This document shows, piece after piece, positions 1-12,270 of a stretch of DNA of 64,000 nucleotides; position 1 is the stretch's first letter; each line of letters begins with the position of its first letter. The position numbers and the translations under genes were made by a program. The stretch is from assembly GCA_949752795.1 (NCBI GenBank), contig OX457064.1, forward strand, positions 41,226,368-41,290,367, written 5' to 3'. The DNA is from Hyperoodon ampullatus (taxonomy: Eukaryota > Chordata > Mammalia > Artiodactyla > Ziphiidae). The notes below the pieces were generated by a model. It had not been told where the DNA came from. It ran no database searches and saw only the letters and a list, made by a program, of their open reading frames with translations.

Positions 1-2074
1 CGAAAGTAAATTGCAGGTAGTATGACACAACATCAGCAGGCACATTCTAATATAAGAACAATCTTCTATACATTTACAATACTGTTATCACACCTGAAAA
101 TATTAACTATTCCATAATATCAGTAGTTATTCTGTCTATATTCATATGCCCATAATTAGCTCAAAGATATCCTTTATTGATTTATTTTATTATTTTTTTT
201 TTTTGGTGGTAGTGGTGGGGTGGACAGGAGCTATGCTATTTGAAGTTCTTGCACTGCAATTGGTCATTAGTCTGAATCATTTGGTAACTATAGTCTTTTC
301 ACTTGGCTTTCTATTGACTTGCTCTGTACAGACATATGCACAGCGAGCATTGACGCTTCCCAAGATAGAAGGCATCTGAGACTCATGCCCTAGAAACTTC
401 CTGATGGGCATCTTAGTTTGATTGTTTGAGAGTCCCTGGTCAATGGCATGGGATAGGATAAGGCACTTAATCTGGATTTGAGGAGATCAAATATTTGTAT
501 ATTATGATAAAGATGGAAGGGCTACATTCATGTCTTTAAATGTTTATTTAGGTCTAAGCTTCAACCAAGAAATAAGAAAGAAAGAAGGCTGACAAAATGC
601 TTTGAGCTGGTCCCGACTGAAGCAAACGCAAACGTTTTCCCACCACCCGTTGCCCCAGGTGTTATATAGGCTGACTTGGACTCAGAAATCAAGAATATTA
701 CTGACATCAGAAGCTTTCAATGAAAGTTCTACCAAATCTGTTGTCAGTCCATCTGAGAAACAACAACAATGGCCCTCATAGTCTTCTCCTGTTAATGGGA
801 TAGTTGACTCGAGTTCGTCCTCCCAGACTTCATGATTTTTTTTTTACTAAAAATCTGTTGCTGCAGTATTTTTTACTTATATTATGGAAATATATTCTAA
901 ATAGAGTTGTGTTCCTGGACACTTCAATGTTCTCTAGGGTTGCCCTAGACTTCTTCTCCTTCTGTTCCACTTTTGGGTACATTGGATCCTTCTACTCCAT
1001 CTCTGTACAAGCAGCCATGAAGCCTCACATGGAGCTATTTATTCTTTTGGGTTTTGTTCCCTTCCTGGAGATCTACTGGGTAAGGCAGTAAACTAATAAC
1101 TGTGCTCTCAGATCTTTCATTCTCATTTTGGGAGTCTCACACACATAGCTTGGTCCAGGAGAGGAAACTCAAATATACTGACTGCTCTCTTCTTTCTAGA
1201 GACACACAATGTCTAAGGACTAGCTTCCCATCCACCTTTCCTACTCCCCGCAACCAAGGAAAATCTTTATCTAATATTGAGTGTGATTTATCACCTATTC
1301 TTCCAAATTTGTGTTTTATTTTATAAAGTCCCACAGGACACAGGCTTTTGGAATTTGGTAACCTTTTCTCTGTTTCTTGCCAGAAAAACTTTCCCAGTGT
1401 GACTTAGAAAAGGAAGGGTGGTGGGTAATTGAAGACATGCTGTCATGAAGACTGGTTTTTAGTGTATTTAACCTAATCTTTTAATAATTACTCTCAAGTA
1501 AAATTTTGCTACTTATTTAATTATCTTTTTATTTTTTACTGCTATTAATGGAATATATATTTTTATTTCCAGAATATCGCAACATAAAATCAGCACCATA
1601 AGCTGTGTCTATATCAAAAGACACTGAGTATTTGTAGAAAAGATTGAAAGTTGGACTAGAAAGTGAAATGGTGGGCTGTGTAAATGGGCAACTTAAAAAA
1701 TTAGTAAGAATGGTTTATGAAGGATAATGGAACTTGGAGATGAGTTCTCATTCCAAAATATGAATGTAATATATCAATATTATTGTAGAGAGGTCTGTGA
1801 AGCTGGCCAAAGATTAGTCTACTTTAAGTATATGAAATTGTAGTTTGGATAAGTAATTCTACAGTCTAATCCCCTCTGCATTAGAGTGTTCCTTATTTCA
1901 TGAAAAGATTTTGGTTTATTAATGAAAGTAAGCAGAAAAATTATGACAAGGAAATGTATTTGTAATGTATTCATTTATTTCACACGTGTGTAGTGATATA
2001 AGAACCTTCATTGGTACTTGTTTTCAATTTGACTTTTTTTTTTTCAGCTTTAATATGAGCTTCTTTTTTTTCAG
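1..2074 (+). other. DGKB: DGKB intron upstream of the microexon (partial)
   Basis: AT-rich intron sequence, about 2.1 kb in the window. I searched by eye for the preceding C1-domain exon and did not find it. There is a T-run near 190-205 and no repeat I could classify with confidence. Short open frames at 146-379, 804-1091 and 1102-1326 have no recognisable family and look like chance. Confidence 0.8.
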
Positions 2075-2110
2075 CAGACTCTGCCCACTTCAGGAGTTTC
2101 AGTCCCTGAG
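2075..2110 (+). CDS. DGKB: DGKB microexon 1 of window (36 nt, linker)
   Basis: This 12-codon exon encodes QTLPTSGVSVPE and lies between a T-rich acceptor ending TTTTTTTTCAG (2064-2074) and a donor GAG/GTGCGT. It is below usual ORF size limits and is recognised because it matches the DGKB linker that directly precedes the ERQ-starting segment of the next exon. It falls between the C1 domains and the catalytic domain, in a Ser/Thr/Pro-rich, probably flexible stretch. The exon is a multiple of three and in phase 0 on both sides, so it can be skipped without a frame change. The acceptor is a NAGNAG (CAGCAG), so the first Gln may be optional. A stronger-looking T-tract acceptor lies 27 nt upstream (CAG ending 2047), but its use would read into TAA. 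The match is from memory of the human protein; the splice sites are seen directly. Confidence 0.88.
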
Positions 2111-3609
2111 GTGCGTAAGCAAAGGTTTTCACACTTGCAATTTTAGGTCATTTATACATCTTGTATTGTTATAAAGAACATTTTGGGCTGTATCAGTGAC
2201 ATACTAAAATTAATTTGTATGCTTTATTGTTTCTCATATTTTGATATTTGGAATTGGGATCTTTGTATTTCCATGATGGGATAGACTTGCAGCCTTTATA
2301 ATCAACATTTGTGACAAGCATTAGGGAAACAAGAAGTTAAATGGCACAAAGTATGCAGGAAAAAATAGAGGTTACTTTGCAGAGTTTTGACCAGTGTATA
2401 AGAATAGCATTATTCCTATCTGTCACATTTAAAACTTGCAGAAAACCCAAACAGTTCACTCCTCTAAGCCATTAAAATGTAGCTTTCAATGATAGAAAAT
2501 TGAGAAACTCTTGTTCACTTTGAAGTCCTCATCACTTTTAAAAGAGTACGTCTACATTAATCACTTAGCATATGACATTGCATAGAAAGTCAATGGAATA
2601 AAATATAGTCACAAAGTAAATGACTTTGATTTTGAAAATAAATGTTGGGCAATGCCCAACATTTATATGCAGTAAAGTGTTAACTTTACCTTTTAATTAA
2701 TTAAGCAAAGCCTCCACATTGTTCTGTGACAATATCCCATTCAATTGCTGTTATCTCTAAAGGATATCCTCAGGTGGTATTCTTTCACTTAAAGTTATAA
2801 TTTGAATCTGCTTGCTTAGAAAATATTACTCATAATATCTGAATACTATATGAGTATGATTTATTTAGAGGATAACATAATTGCACAAATATGTAATAAC
2901 CTCTCTTCCTTCCCCCTAAAATGCTTTCTAATCAGTGTAGACTGCCTCATTAAAATTTTTTAAAATTTCATTTTTTAACCATAGATATACTTACAAATAT
3001 ATTAGGAGCTATGCTTGAAATATAATGTTTCTACTCTAAGAGAGATGTTAAACTGTTTTTATATTCTTTAAGTCAGTTGATACCATTATTATCATAAATA
3101 TTATAAAGTAGACGTTAAATTACACACTCAGGTGACAAAGGTATGAGGAAAGTTTATTATTTAGGCTAATTATTTAAGTGTCAGAGAATTAACTTTATAT
3201 GTTAAGATCCTTGAGTTTATTTTTGCCCCTATCATAGCTCATCAAATAATGAACTGAGAGATTTAAAGTTTTCTCTTTAGGCTTGTTAATCTCAAAATGT
3301 CTCCCACATTTAGTTAAATAATTTGTATTATTATAGATTGACTAAATAGACCAAAACTGCTGTTTTCAAAACATGCTTTTTTTATTTGTCAAAAAAAACT
3401 CTTTTTGCCTGCTATAAAGTTTTTAAAAGTCTTCCTATACTGTTTTTTGTTTGTTTGTTTGTTTTGTTTTGTTTTGGCAAGCTGTATTGGTTTACATAAA
3501 CTCAAACTTTCAACCATGTCCGAAATCATTATATAAGCTTTTTTCAACTATGTTATTCCAAAAATTTCTTTATGCACATGTATAGCTATATACATGGGTG
3601 ACTGTGTGA

Positions 3610-3651
3610 ATACACACACACAAACACACACACACACACACACACACACAT
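3610..3651. repeat. (CA)n microsatellite
   Basis: About 20 CA dinucleotides with one AA interruption near the left end. Likely polymorphic in length. Confidence 0.95.
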
Positions 3652-4133
3652 GCAGGAAGCCTTATATACCTCCATCAAGAACAATTGCTTTTTGGTTAAT
3701 TGAAAATGTGGTTAAAGTGTATGTAGGGGAACTTATAGAAAAATGTGTATACACCTTAAACATTTTACTTAAAATATGTAAATGTGTATTCATTGGCTAA
3801 ACTTTTCACATAGGATCAAGGGCTTTTCTATGTGGATACATCTATTATTTGGAAATGGCATATACCCTTTCTTGCATATAGCACAGCCTTAACACCCTTG
3901 ATAAGTTTCAATTATCAATTGTTTTAAAGTATAACAAAAGCATTCCTTATTTTGTAGAAAGATATTTGTTTATTAATGAAAGTAATTGCTTTCAATTACT
4001 TTCAATTGTTTTAAAGTATAAGAAAAACTCACAGGCATCTGCAAAGCAATTTGAGTGTAAAAAAAATATCTGTTTCTATTATTAATTCTGAAATCTTTTA
4101 GTCATTGTGTCCAGCCCAACTTGACTGCTCTTC

Positions 4134-4134
<1 letters not shown>

Positions 4135-4168
<34 letters not shown>
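4135..4168. repeat. (CA)n microsatellite
   Basis: An uninterrupted run of about 17 CA units followed by a T-rich stretch; a second CA tract within 500 bp of the first. Confidence 0.95.
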
Positions 4169-4169
<1 letters not shown>

Positions 4170-4986
4170 TTTATTTTATTGTGCCTTTCCAAAGGATGCA
4201 AATAATTTTTCATGGAAACAACTTATTTTACATTCAAAACTCAATAGTTTGAGTGCTAATTAATTCCACAGTACCAATAATAAAATAAATTCTACTTAGA
4301 ACTTGCATAAACAGATTGGGGACTACATAGAAATCACTAGGTTAAGCATTTAACTCACCTGGCAGAAAGAGATGATGAGTATGAATATACAAAAGAGCTG
4401 CCTCTTGGATTTTAAGCTTCGGCTTATGGTGGCCATCAATTATTATGGTTTACAAAGGGAATGGAGAGTGAGTAAGGTTGAGGTCCATACACTCACACAT
4501 AATTTTATAGTGGCCCAACCATATGCTAGTAAACACAGCCCAAATAAATGATTTTGACATGGACCTTCCCATTCCTAAATTTCATTTCTTTCAATCAGGA
4601 TTTCTTGAACAGAAATCTTGTAAGTGGTTCACACTCAGTATGAAATTATCCTAGGAGAGAATATGCACATCATGTGTGATGTATGAAAACCAGGTCTGTG
4701 GATCAAGATATAAATTAATACCTTCAGGCTGAGTTGGTGAGTAGCACCTGCAAGTACGTTAAGACTAAGATTGGCTCTGTCTAGTTTGTTGTCTTCTATG
4801 CTCCTACAAAAGACTCAGATTATCACAACAGTTATCCCAAGTTATGGTGACATAGTGGACAAACAAATAAAATACTATAAAGTAAATAAAGTACTTCTTC
4901 ACAACACCTATCTTTACTATAATCCAAGCAGTGTACCTGTGCTAAACTTAATGATAAAATATACCAATTTCTTTTATATTTTAAAA

Positions 4987-5177
4987 ATTACTGCCATTTA
5001 CTGAGTGCCTAATTTATGCTGGTACCTTCATTGACATTTTCTCAATTTGTCATCACATGAACCCTCCCATTTTATAGATTAATTAAATGATGGCTTAGAG
5101 ATAGTAAATAACATGCCCAAGTCTTTACAGAGACAAAGCTAGAATTTGGCCTCCAAGCCCATATTTTTGTCTCTGCC
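4987..5177 (-). repeat. MIR SINE remnant
   Basis: The text follows the reverse complement of the MIR consensus in order: an 'ACTGAGTGCCTAATTTATGC' stretch, 'CATTTTATAGATTAATTAAA', then 'ACATGCCCAAGTC' and 'CAAAGCTAGAATTTGG'. It is strongly diverged, as expected for this ancient family. Confidence 0.7.
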
Positions 5178-7883
5178 CAAAGTAGTTTTTGTTTTTGTTT
5201 TTGAATAAGTACTTATTTAACCGATTAAAAAGAAATGGAAATCTTTATATCATTTATTATAGTTATGTTTAAAACTATATAAAAGTATTTCTAAAAATCA
5301 AGACTACTTTGCTACTCAGCCGTGTTTCGCTGCAACTTCTAAGGATTTCTAGTAGATTTAGAGCCTTTGCCATATTTGAAATGAATTAATGTTTCTCAGC
5401 AGGAAAATGTTCAAATGCCATAATAAGGTTACGATAATTAAAGGTGCAGCTGTCATTAAGTTGGTTTCTTGGAGCTCATAACTTGTATAAGCCCAGATGA
5501 GCATGGTAACACTCCTGCTTCAGGAAGATCTTTTATATTGTGAATATCCATGTGTTCCTCAGGTTAAAATTCTAGGGTTCCTGGGAAATTCTTGGGGCCT
5601 AGATTCAGTGGCTGAATGGGCTAAGTCTCCATTCGGGCAAGCGGTGCAGTAGCAGAGAAAGCAAGTTCCAGGGTTCCAGTAAAGGATGATCTTGGCAGCC
5701 AAGCACCGCCTACCCCCACCCTTTGTGGCTTTGTACCAATAGAGGTGCTTTGCTGCTGCCTGTCTCTCATGCTGAGGTTGGACAAAAAGAAGAAAACCCT
5801 GTGCTTGAGGTAATCATCATTTGCTGCTTGTTGTTTGTGAGTGATCGATAACGGCAGGCTTAAGTATTGTGGTAAGCATCGCTTTTGTGAAAGCAGTTTT
5901 CAACAACTTACAAATACTCTACTTCTGACAATCAGCATGATATAGAAAAAGACTTTTTTTAGAGCACATATTTAAAGTGACATCTTTTTATTTCATTTAT
6001 TTCATCTTTCTGTTTTCTGTGAATGGCCTTTCAGCTTTTCTTCTCTGTTCATTACGATGATTATTCTTTTGGAATTCTAATACAATATATTCCCCAGTTA
6101 AGATCTGTTGCGCTACTTGTACAGTCTAAGGATCACAAAACGTTGAATTCTATATTTTAAATGTCTGCACAGCAAACACAAATGGTTGATATTTGAAAAT
6201 GCTAAAATATCAATAACTGTATTTTATATTTTGTTGTTATATGTTCTATATTCTTTCATGATTTTTTTGTTAGAGTAACCCTTTTCAGTGTTTGAGTAAT
6301 TTCTATTGATTAAGGCAATCATTTTCCAACTCTTTATATTTGGGATAATTTATCTAGCAGAATAAAATTTGCCTTAATTATAACAAAGTAATTTATTTTG
6401 TGATTTAGAGCCCAAAAACTTTAAAAAAAAGAACTGACGGTGAAGTGATAAGCACTGCCCCCTATTATTAGAGAGCAATTTTATCCTGAATAAAGGTGCA
6501 GAATAATGCTGGTGAGCTCTTCCTGAAACTTTTCAGTAACTTCAACATAGGAAGTAACTTTCTTAAATATCATCATAGAACTCGGTCAGTCAGGGTGAAT
6601 TAACCCCCAGAAGAGGCCAGTGAAATTTTTGTGAACATCAGATTTTTCAAAGATGCAATTACTTCACCCTTCCCATCCCTTATATAAAAGAGGAAAGAAG
6701 TAAAGGTTTTCTTAGTGGAAATAGGAAAAAGTATCCAACTGCCCTCCTGTTAGCTTATGCTGCTTAAGTAAAATTCAGTGAATAGCTCAGAGAGACTTCC
6801 ATACAATTTGGAAATAAACATAAAACAAATGAGTATAATAAAAAGAAAACCATGGGAAAAATTAAATGATTATGAGTCTCTCCTGTTTTTAAATTGTCAG
6901 CCTTGATTAATTCCACAAATTCTACCCACTAAGCATATTTCCCTCAAACAAAGAAACCACTTGCTTTTGATTTTGTGTGTGTGTGTGTATGTGTGCATTT
7001 AAACAAATATAAATTTTAGTATTATGCAGATTATATAATAAAATTCACCTGCCAATGGGTAGACTGAAGACTTTTTATTAACTTGTTATATACCCCTTAT
7101 GAGTCTAGATTTCAAAAAGAAAATCTTATCAATTGAAAACACAATTTAGAGTTTTAAAATTTCTTTTTATATTTCACAGTTGCTACTAGAAAGCATTAGT
7201 TTAGTTTAATCCACAATTTACTCAGAGGGATGACTCCCTGGAGAGACATGAAACCACTTAATCAACTGCTATCTGTTAGCTGGAGATTCTCACCACACAG
7301 GATTCTCCCTAGCTATATGCATAGCTAAGAATAAAATAATATTAATAGATAATTTGGTAACTCTTTACAGACATATACTTACATGTCTTAAATTTCCAGA
7401 ATTACATTTATAAATAGTCTGGTCACAAATACCAAGTTCCAATGTGACTAAAATTTTATTTTAGTTCTTATAACCCAAGAACTTAAATTTTATTTAGTTC
7501 TTATAACCTAAGCATTTAGGAATTAAATACTAAATAACAATTGTTGGATTACATGACAGAATATAAGACATATAAGATAAGTTATAACTTTCACAACGTA
7601 GACTTTTATAGAACATTGTGCCCATGTTTTATTTACCTGCATGCTAGAACCTGGAAAAAAATTATTCCCATACCCACCAACAGTGTTACATGCTTGCACT
7701 CAGCACAAGCTGCTATGGATTTTCTAATATAAACATTGAGCTTTACTTATTTAAACATATGCCTGTTGTAACTAGTGGATTTTTTCATATATATGTATTT
7801 GGAAATATAACAAGCATTTTGCATAATGGTGACATTAATGAGCACCCTAATGGAAGAACCATACCTATTTTACATAATTCACA

Positions 7884-8110
7884 ATAACTTTCATTTATTG
7901 AGCACATACACTAATATAGGCACAGTATTAGAACTTTATACATTTTCTGTCAAGCCATACACAACTTTGAGAAATAGGTATTACTAACTCCATTTTGAAT
8001 AAGAGTACGTTCTGTAAGTCTACATAGTATTTAAGTAGCAGAGATGGGATTCCACTTGGGATGTCTGATTCCAAACCTCATCCTATAATTCACTCATTTA
8101 TGCATTATAC
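7884..8110 (-). repeat. MIR SINE remnant
   Basis: Reverse-orientation MIR landmarks in order: 'TTTATTGAGCACATACACTA', 'GAGAAATAGGTATTACTAAC', 'CTCCATTTTGAATAAGAG' and 'GCAGAGATGGGATTCCACTT'. Confidence 0.72.
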
Positions 8111-8699
8111 CCTTAACTATCTATGGACAAAATGTTATTTGCAAGCTTAGAAAAAATTATCTATTTTTTAAAATATCAATATTTTTGCCAGAAATTATGC
8201 TTATATGAAAGTACATCATTTTCCAAAGAATTTGAATTTCAGGAATCCTATTACACCATCCATTTTCAGCCACACAAAAAATATATTCAGTATTTTTGCA
8301 CCATGAAATTGCAAGGACTATAAAAGGACTACACTGATTAGCATTTATTTTGGTTTGAGACGTTTTCTGTTCCATCTGGCCCTAATATATTTAAAAAGAG
8401 CTTTACTTTTAAAATATTTCCACTTAAAAATATTTTCCTAAATTACAGTAATTGAAGAGTAATCGACAAGATACATGTAAATATAGGAACAGAAATGTAT
8501 ATATATCTGAATAAGTGATAGGAAATACGTGGCACTCAAACTTTTAAGCACACATGGCAGACATTGCTAATTGATCAGGACAATTTTTCACAACAAACCT
8601 AGCCCTGCCCCAGGAGTCCTTCTCAACACAATATTTCAGGCACTTTAAATTTTTTGATTTTTTAGTGTTAAGATTAACTTATTTCCGCATTCATTTACG

Positions 8700-9480
8700 G
8701 TGATTTTATCAGGCACTGATCTAGGATCTGATGTGAAACAGTGCACACACACGCACACACACACACAGAGGAATAGAGTAGCCTGTCTAACATTTGACCA
8801 TGAGCAAGAACAGTCCAGCAGAGTTCAGAGTGGTTGCAAGATCCCTATATTAAGAGCACAAATGTTGTGATCAAGAAACAAAGGTGAGGTAGTTGTAGCT
8901 GGAGTGGAGTAAAAAGGGATAGGTGTGGCTGTTATATAGAAAATTGACTGTAGGGAGACAAAAGATGGAAGCTGATTGGTCCATTAAGGTGATGGCTACG
9001 ATAATTAAGGCAAATAACGGGTGCTTAAACCATGTGATGATGGATGTGGTGAATAATCGTCCAGTTTGGGATTTATTTTTAAGGTGGGTAGGCAAGTCTT
9101 CATTATCAAAGTGAAATTGAAAGCCTTGGTTTTAAATGAAGTTACCTAGGGAGTGAGTATAGATTGTGGAGATGAATGGTCCAAGGGAGAGGTCAAGTGT
9201 TAAACGTTACAGATTATAAAGCTGGAGGAGAAATCAACAAAAAAGACTACGAGGGAGCAGTTAGTCAAGTAAGAGGAGAGCTAAGAGAAAGAAGTGTCCC
9301 GGAACCCAGTTGAGGCATGTTTCCTAGAGGGTAGATGTCAATTCTGTCAATGCTGCTTAAAAATTGAGAAGGTGAAGACTGACCAACAGGTGAGGCGCAA
9401 ATGAGCAGGTCATTGGTGATTTTAATAAAAGCTGATTTAGTGGATTAATGGTGATAAAAGTTTATTGGGTTGTGTTGAAA
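8700..9480 (+). repeat. Old interspersed repeat, family undetermined (copy 1)
   Basis: Carries word-like landmarks familiar from a common mammalian repeat, such as 'AGGGAGTGAGTATAGATTG' and 'GGTCATTGGTGATTTTAATA', in the same order as in related segments elsewhere in the window. I cannot name the family with certainty. The 63-74 aa frames inside it on both strands are probably chance. Confidence 0.5.
8742..8767. repeat. (CA)n microsatellite
   Basis: Short CA run with a single G interruption, inside or beside an old interspersed repeat. Confidence 0.9.
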
Positions 9481-10004
9481 AGAGTGAAAAGAGAGGAAAT
9501 AGAAACAGGAAGAAGACCACTATAAAAATTTTTTCTATTATGGTGAACATAGCAATTAGCTGGGATGGAATGTTTGTTTTAAGTTATGTGCCATTCTTGA
9601 AAATCAATAGTAGCTTAAGGGTCCATCCTGTATTCATTTTCAATATTGCATGTATTTATAAGCATTATTTTCAGTGCTCAGTACCAAATCCTTTACATTA
9701 CAATCCTGTATTATTATCTGCACCATTGTTTATGAAAATGATTAACTTTAGTGTTCTTTAATAACTTTTAACAGAGTCATAATTGGGTACCTAGGGGTAA
9801 TACAGTTTGGTTTTCTTTCACATCCTTTCTTTAACTGATATTTTGATCATACATCTATCATATATTTTGAGCCAGTAGAAAACATTAGCTTTCATATTAT
9901 TCACTAGAGAGAGACCCCAAATTCGGAACCTGGGCCCTAGTTTGTAGCCATGAAATTCTTCTCTGTGTTGCTCATTGTAGTGAAACAATTCAGTATTTTT
10001 ATAA

Positions 10005-10142
<138 letters not shown>

Positions 10143-10596
10143 TGATTTTTTTTAATCCAAATGTTTGTAGCTTTCATATTTGTTACTTCCATGCTCTTAG
10201 AAGGGCATATGTCTAGCTATCAACACGTTTATTTAATGTGCAAATTTGTTCAGTTGACAATTTCAGAAACATTTTTATTAATTTATCAAGATGTCAGTTT
10301 TATAGTTGATTGACAGAGTGACATTCTGATTGGATTAATCATTTATGATGTTATCTCCATTTAAACTCAACTTGGTAAGAGATCTTGTGTCAATCTGAAG
10401 TTTTGGCAAATTATTACTAAATATATACTTTTATTATATACATATGCATTATTTATTTCTAAGTATACGTTCTCCACACATATTATTATATCTATTTGGA
10501 AGTGATTTTGACTCACAAAATGTATGCAGAAAATAATATAATGAACTCTACTTGTGTAGAATTTTTTTCTAAATCAATAATAAAAATAAAGAATCT

Positions 10597-10926
10597 GGGC
10601 TTCCCTGGTGGCACAGTTGTTAAGAATCCACCTGCCAATGCAGGGGACATGGGTTCGAGCCCTGGTCTGGGAAGATCCCACATGCCTCGGAGCAACTAAG
10701 CCCATGTGCCACAACTACTGAGCCTCCGCTCTAGAGCCCGTGAGCCACAACTACTGAGCCCGAGTGTCACAACTACTGAGCCCGAGTGCCACAACTACTG
10801 AAGTCCACACGCCTAGAGCCCATGCTCCACAACGAAGAGTAGCCCCCGCTCACCACAGCTAGAGAAATTCCGCACACAGCAACGAAGACCCCACACAGCC
10901 ATAAATAAATTGATTTTTTAAAAAAG
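10597..10926 (+). mobile_element. CHR-1-type SINE
   Basis: Starts with the tRNA-derived head GGGCTTCCCTGGTGGCACAG, contains the B-box-like GGTTCGAGCCC, and ends in an A/T-rich tail with ATAAATAAAT. An internal 21-bp unit beginning CACAACTACTGAGCC is repeated several times (about 10709-10800), so the copy is longer than a typical one. Such SINEs are characteristic of whales, hippos and relatives. Confidence 0.92.
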
Positions 10927-12004
10927 AAAGTTTATTTTAAAAAATCTATTATAATTTATCCATATCTTCCAATATTTTAAGTTGAAATTGAAATTCCATG
11001 TATATTTCTAGTTTAAGTTAACACAGGTAGCTCAAAATCATGTTTTGAGTACTTTAAAGACCTCTAAATTACCCCTAGGGTCTCTGACATCAAAAGTAAC
11101 ATTTCTTTCCATCTGTATTTTAAGACATCCTACACAGTGAATCTACTGTAATTATTTGCCTCTGTTTCTCAGTCAAACATGAGCACAATCAAAGAATTTG
11201 GCTTAATCTATGGATTAAGTTCTTTTGTTTTGTTTTCCTACCTATACGTTTCTCTCTTCCAATTTTTAATTCCTTTCCTTAAGAATATGCTTCAAGTTTC
11301 ACGTTCTCCAAGAAAATTTACCAACCTCTTACCACACAAAGATATATTATGTCACATACTTGTGTTCAATATACGTGATTTTATAACTTTTTTCATTTAT
11401 TATTTTATCTGTGATTCTGTGGGTTATTATGTCTTTTATATTTCTTAATTTACAAGCACAGTTGAGAGCACACAGTAGTTGCCTAAATGCTTGCTTCTTC
11501 ATTGTTTTGAATATCTCATTGAAAATTTAATAATTATTGCTTAAATATTGATAAACAGGTTACTGCTTTGTTTTGAGATAATAAAACACATTGTGAGTAG
11601 AATATTGTTCATGAATTATTAAACTCAAATGTAAAAAGAGGAAATTGGGAACAATAAATTTTTTTACATTGGTTAGAGAGTATAGAAGTTAATTATCGGA
11701 AGAGAAAATCAGCGTCCACACCTTTTGAAAGGCATACTTGGGTGTTAAGCGATCTCACTGAAAGCCCCAAATATGAAATCTATTCATAATTTTGATAGCA
11801 AAAGCTTTTAGTTTGTTAAGTGATCCTGTGAAATTTTTAGTGGAAAATAATCAACATTTGTAGTTTTAATAAGTCAATTGACAATATCGATTAGTTTAAA
11901 TCTTTAGTTGCTCTGGGTTCCTGCAATGAAAATAACAAAAGGGAAACCTAATTTTAAAATTCAAGTATATTTTACATATGGCTAGGCACATACTTCTCCA
12001 CATG

Positions 12005-12270
12005 GAAGGGAAACACGCATCATTTGTTAAACTGTATATGCTAGGCACTGTGATGATATTTTATGTGTATTAAGTGACACCTCTCAATGAACATATGAGA
12101 TAATTATGAATTCTTAACTCTCCAATATATGATAAATATTATTATTACCACTTTAAAAATGAGCATATTGATGTTCTGAAGTCAAATTATTCCTAGGGCC
12201 TCACAGTTAGTGAGGTGTGAATGAGGACCATGTTACTCAGAGTTTGTGTGTTTTACTCCTAAGATCCCTG
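12005..12270 (-). repeat. MIR SINE remnant
   Basis: Reverse MIR landmarks: 'ATATGCTAGGCACTGTGATG', 'ATTATTATTACCACTTTAAA', then 'CCTAGGGCCTCACAGTTAGT'. Highly diverged. Confidence 0.65.

Noticed and set aside
146..379. 77-codon hydrophobic frame near the window start
   Set aside because: It includes a poly-T-derived Phe run and matches no family; no exon of DGKB is expected to look like this.
3594..3800. 68-codon frame with Thr-His repeats
   Set aside because: It is translation of a CA microsatellite.
10709..10800. CRISPR-like spaced direct repeats
   Set aside because: The repeats are a tandem expansion inside a eukaryotic SINE with no spacers of constant length.
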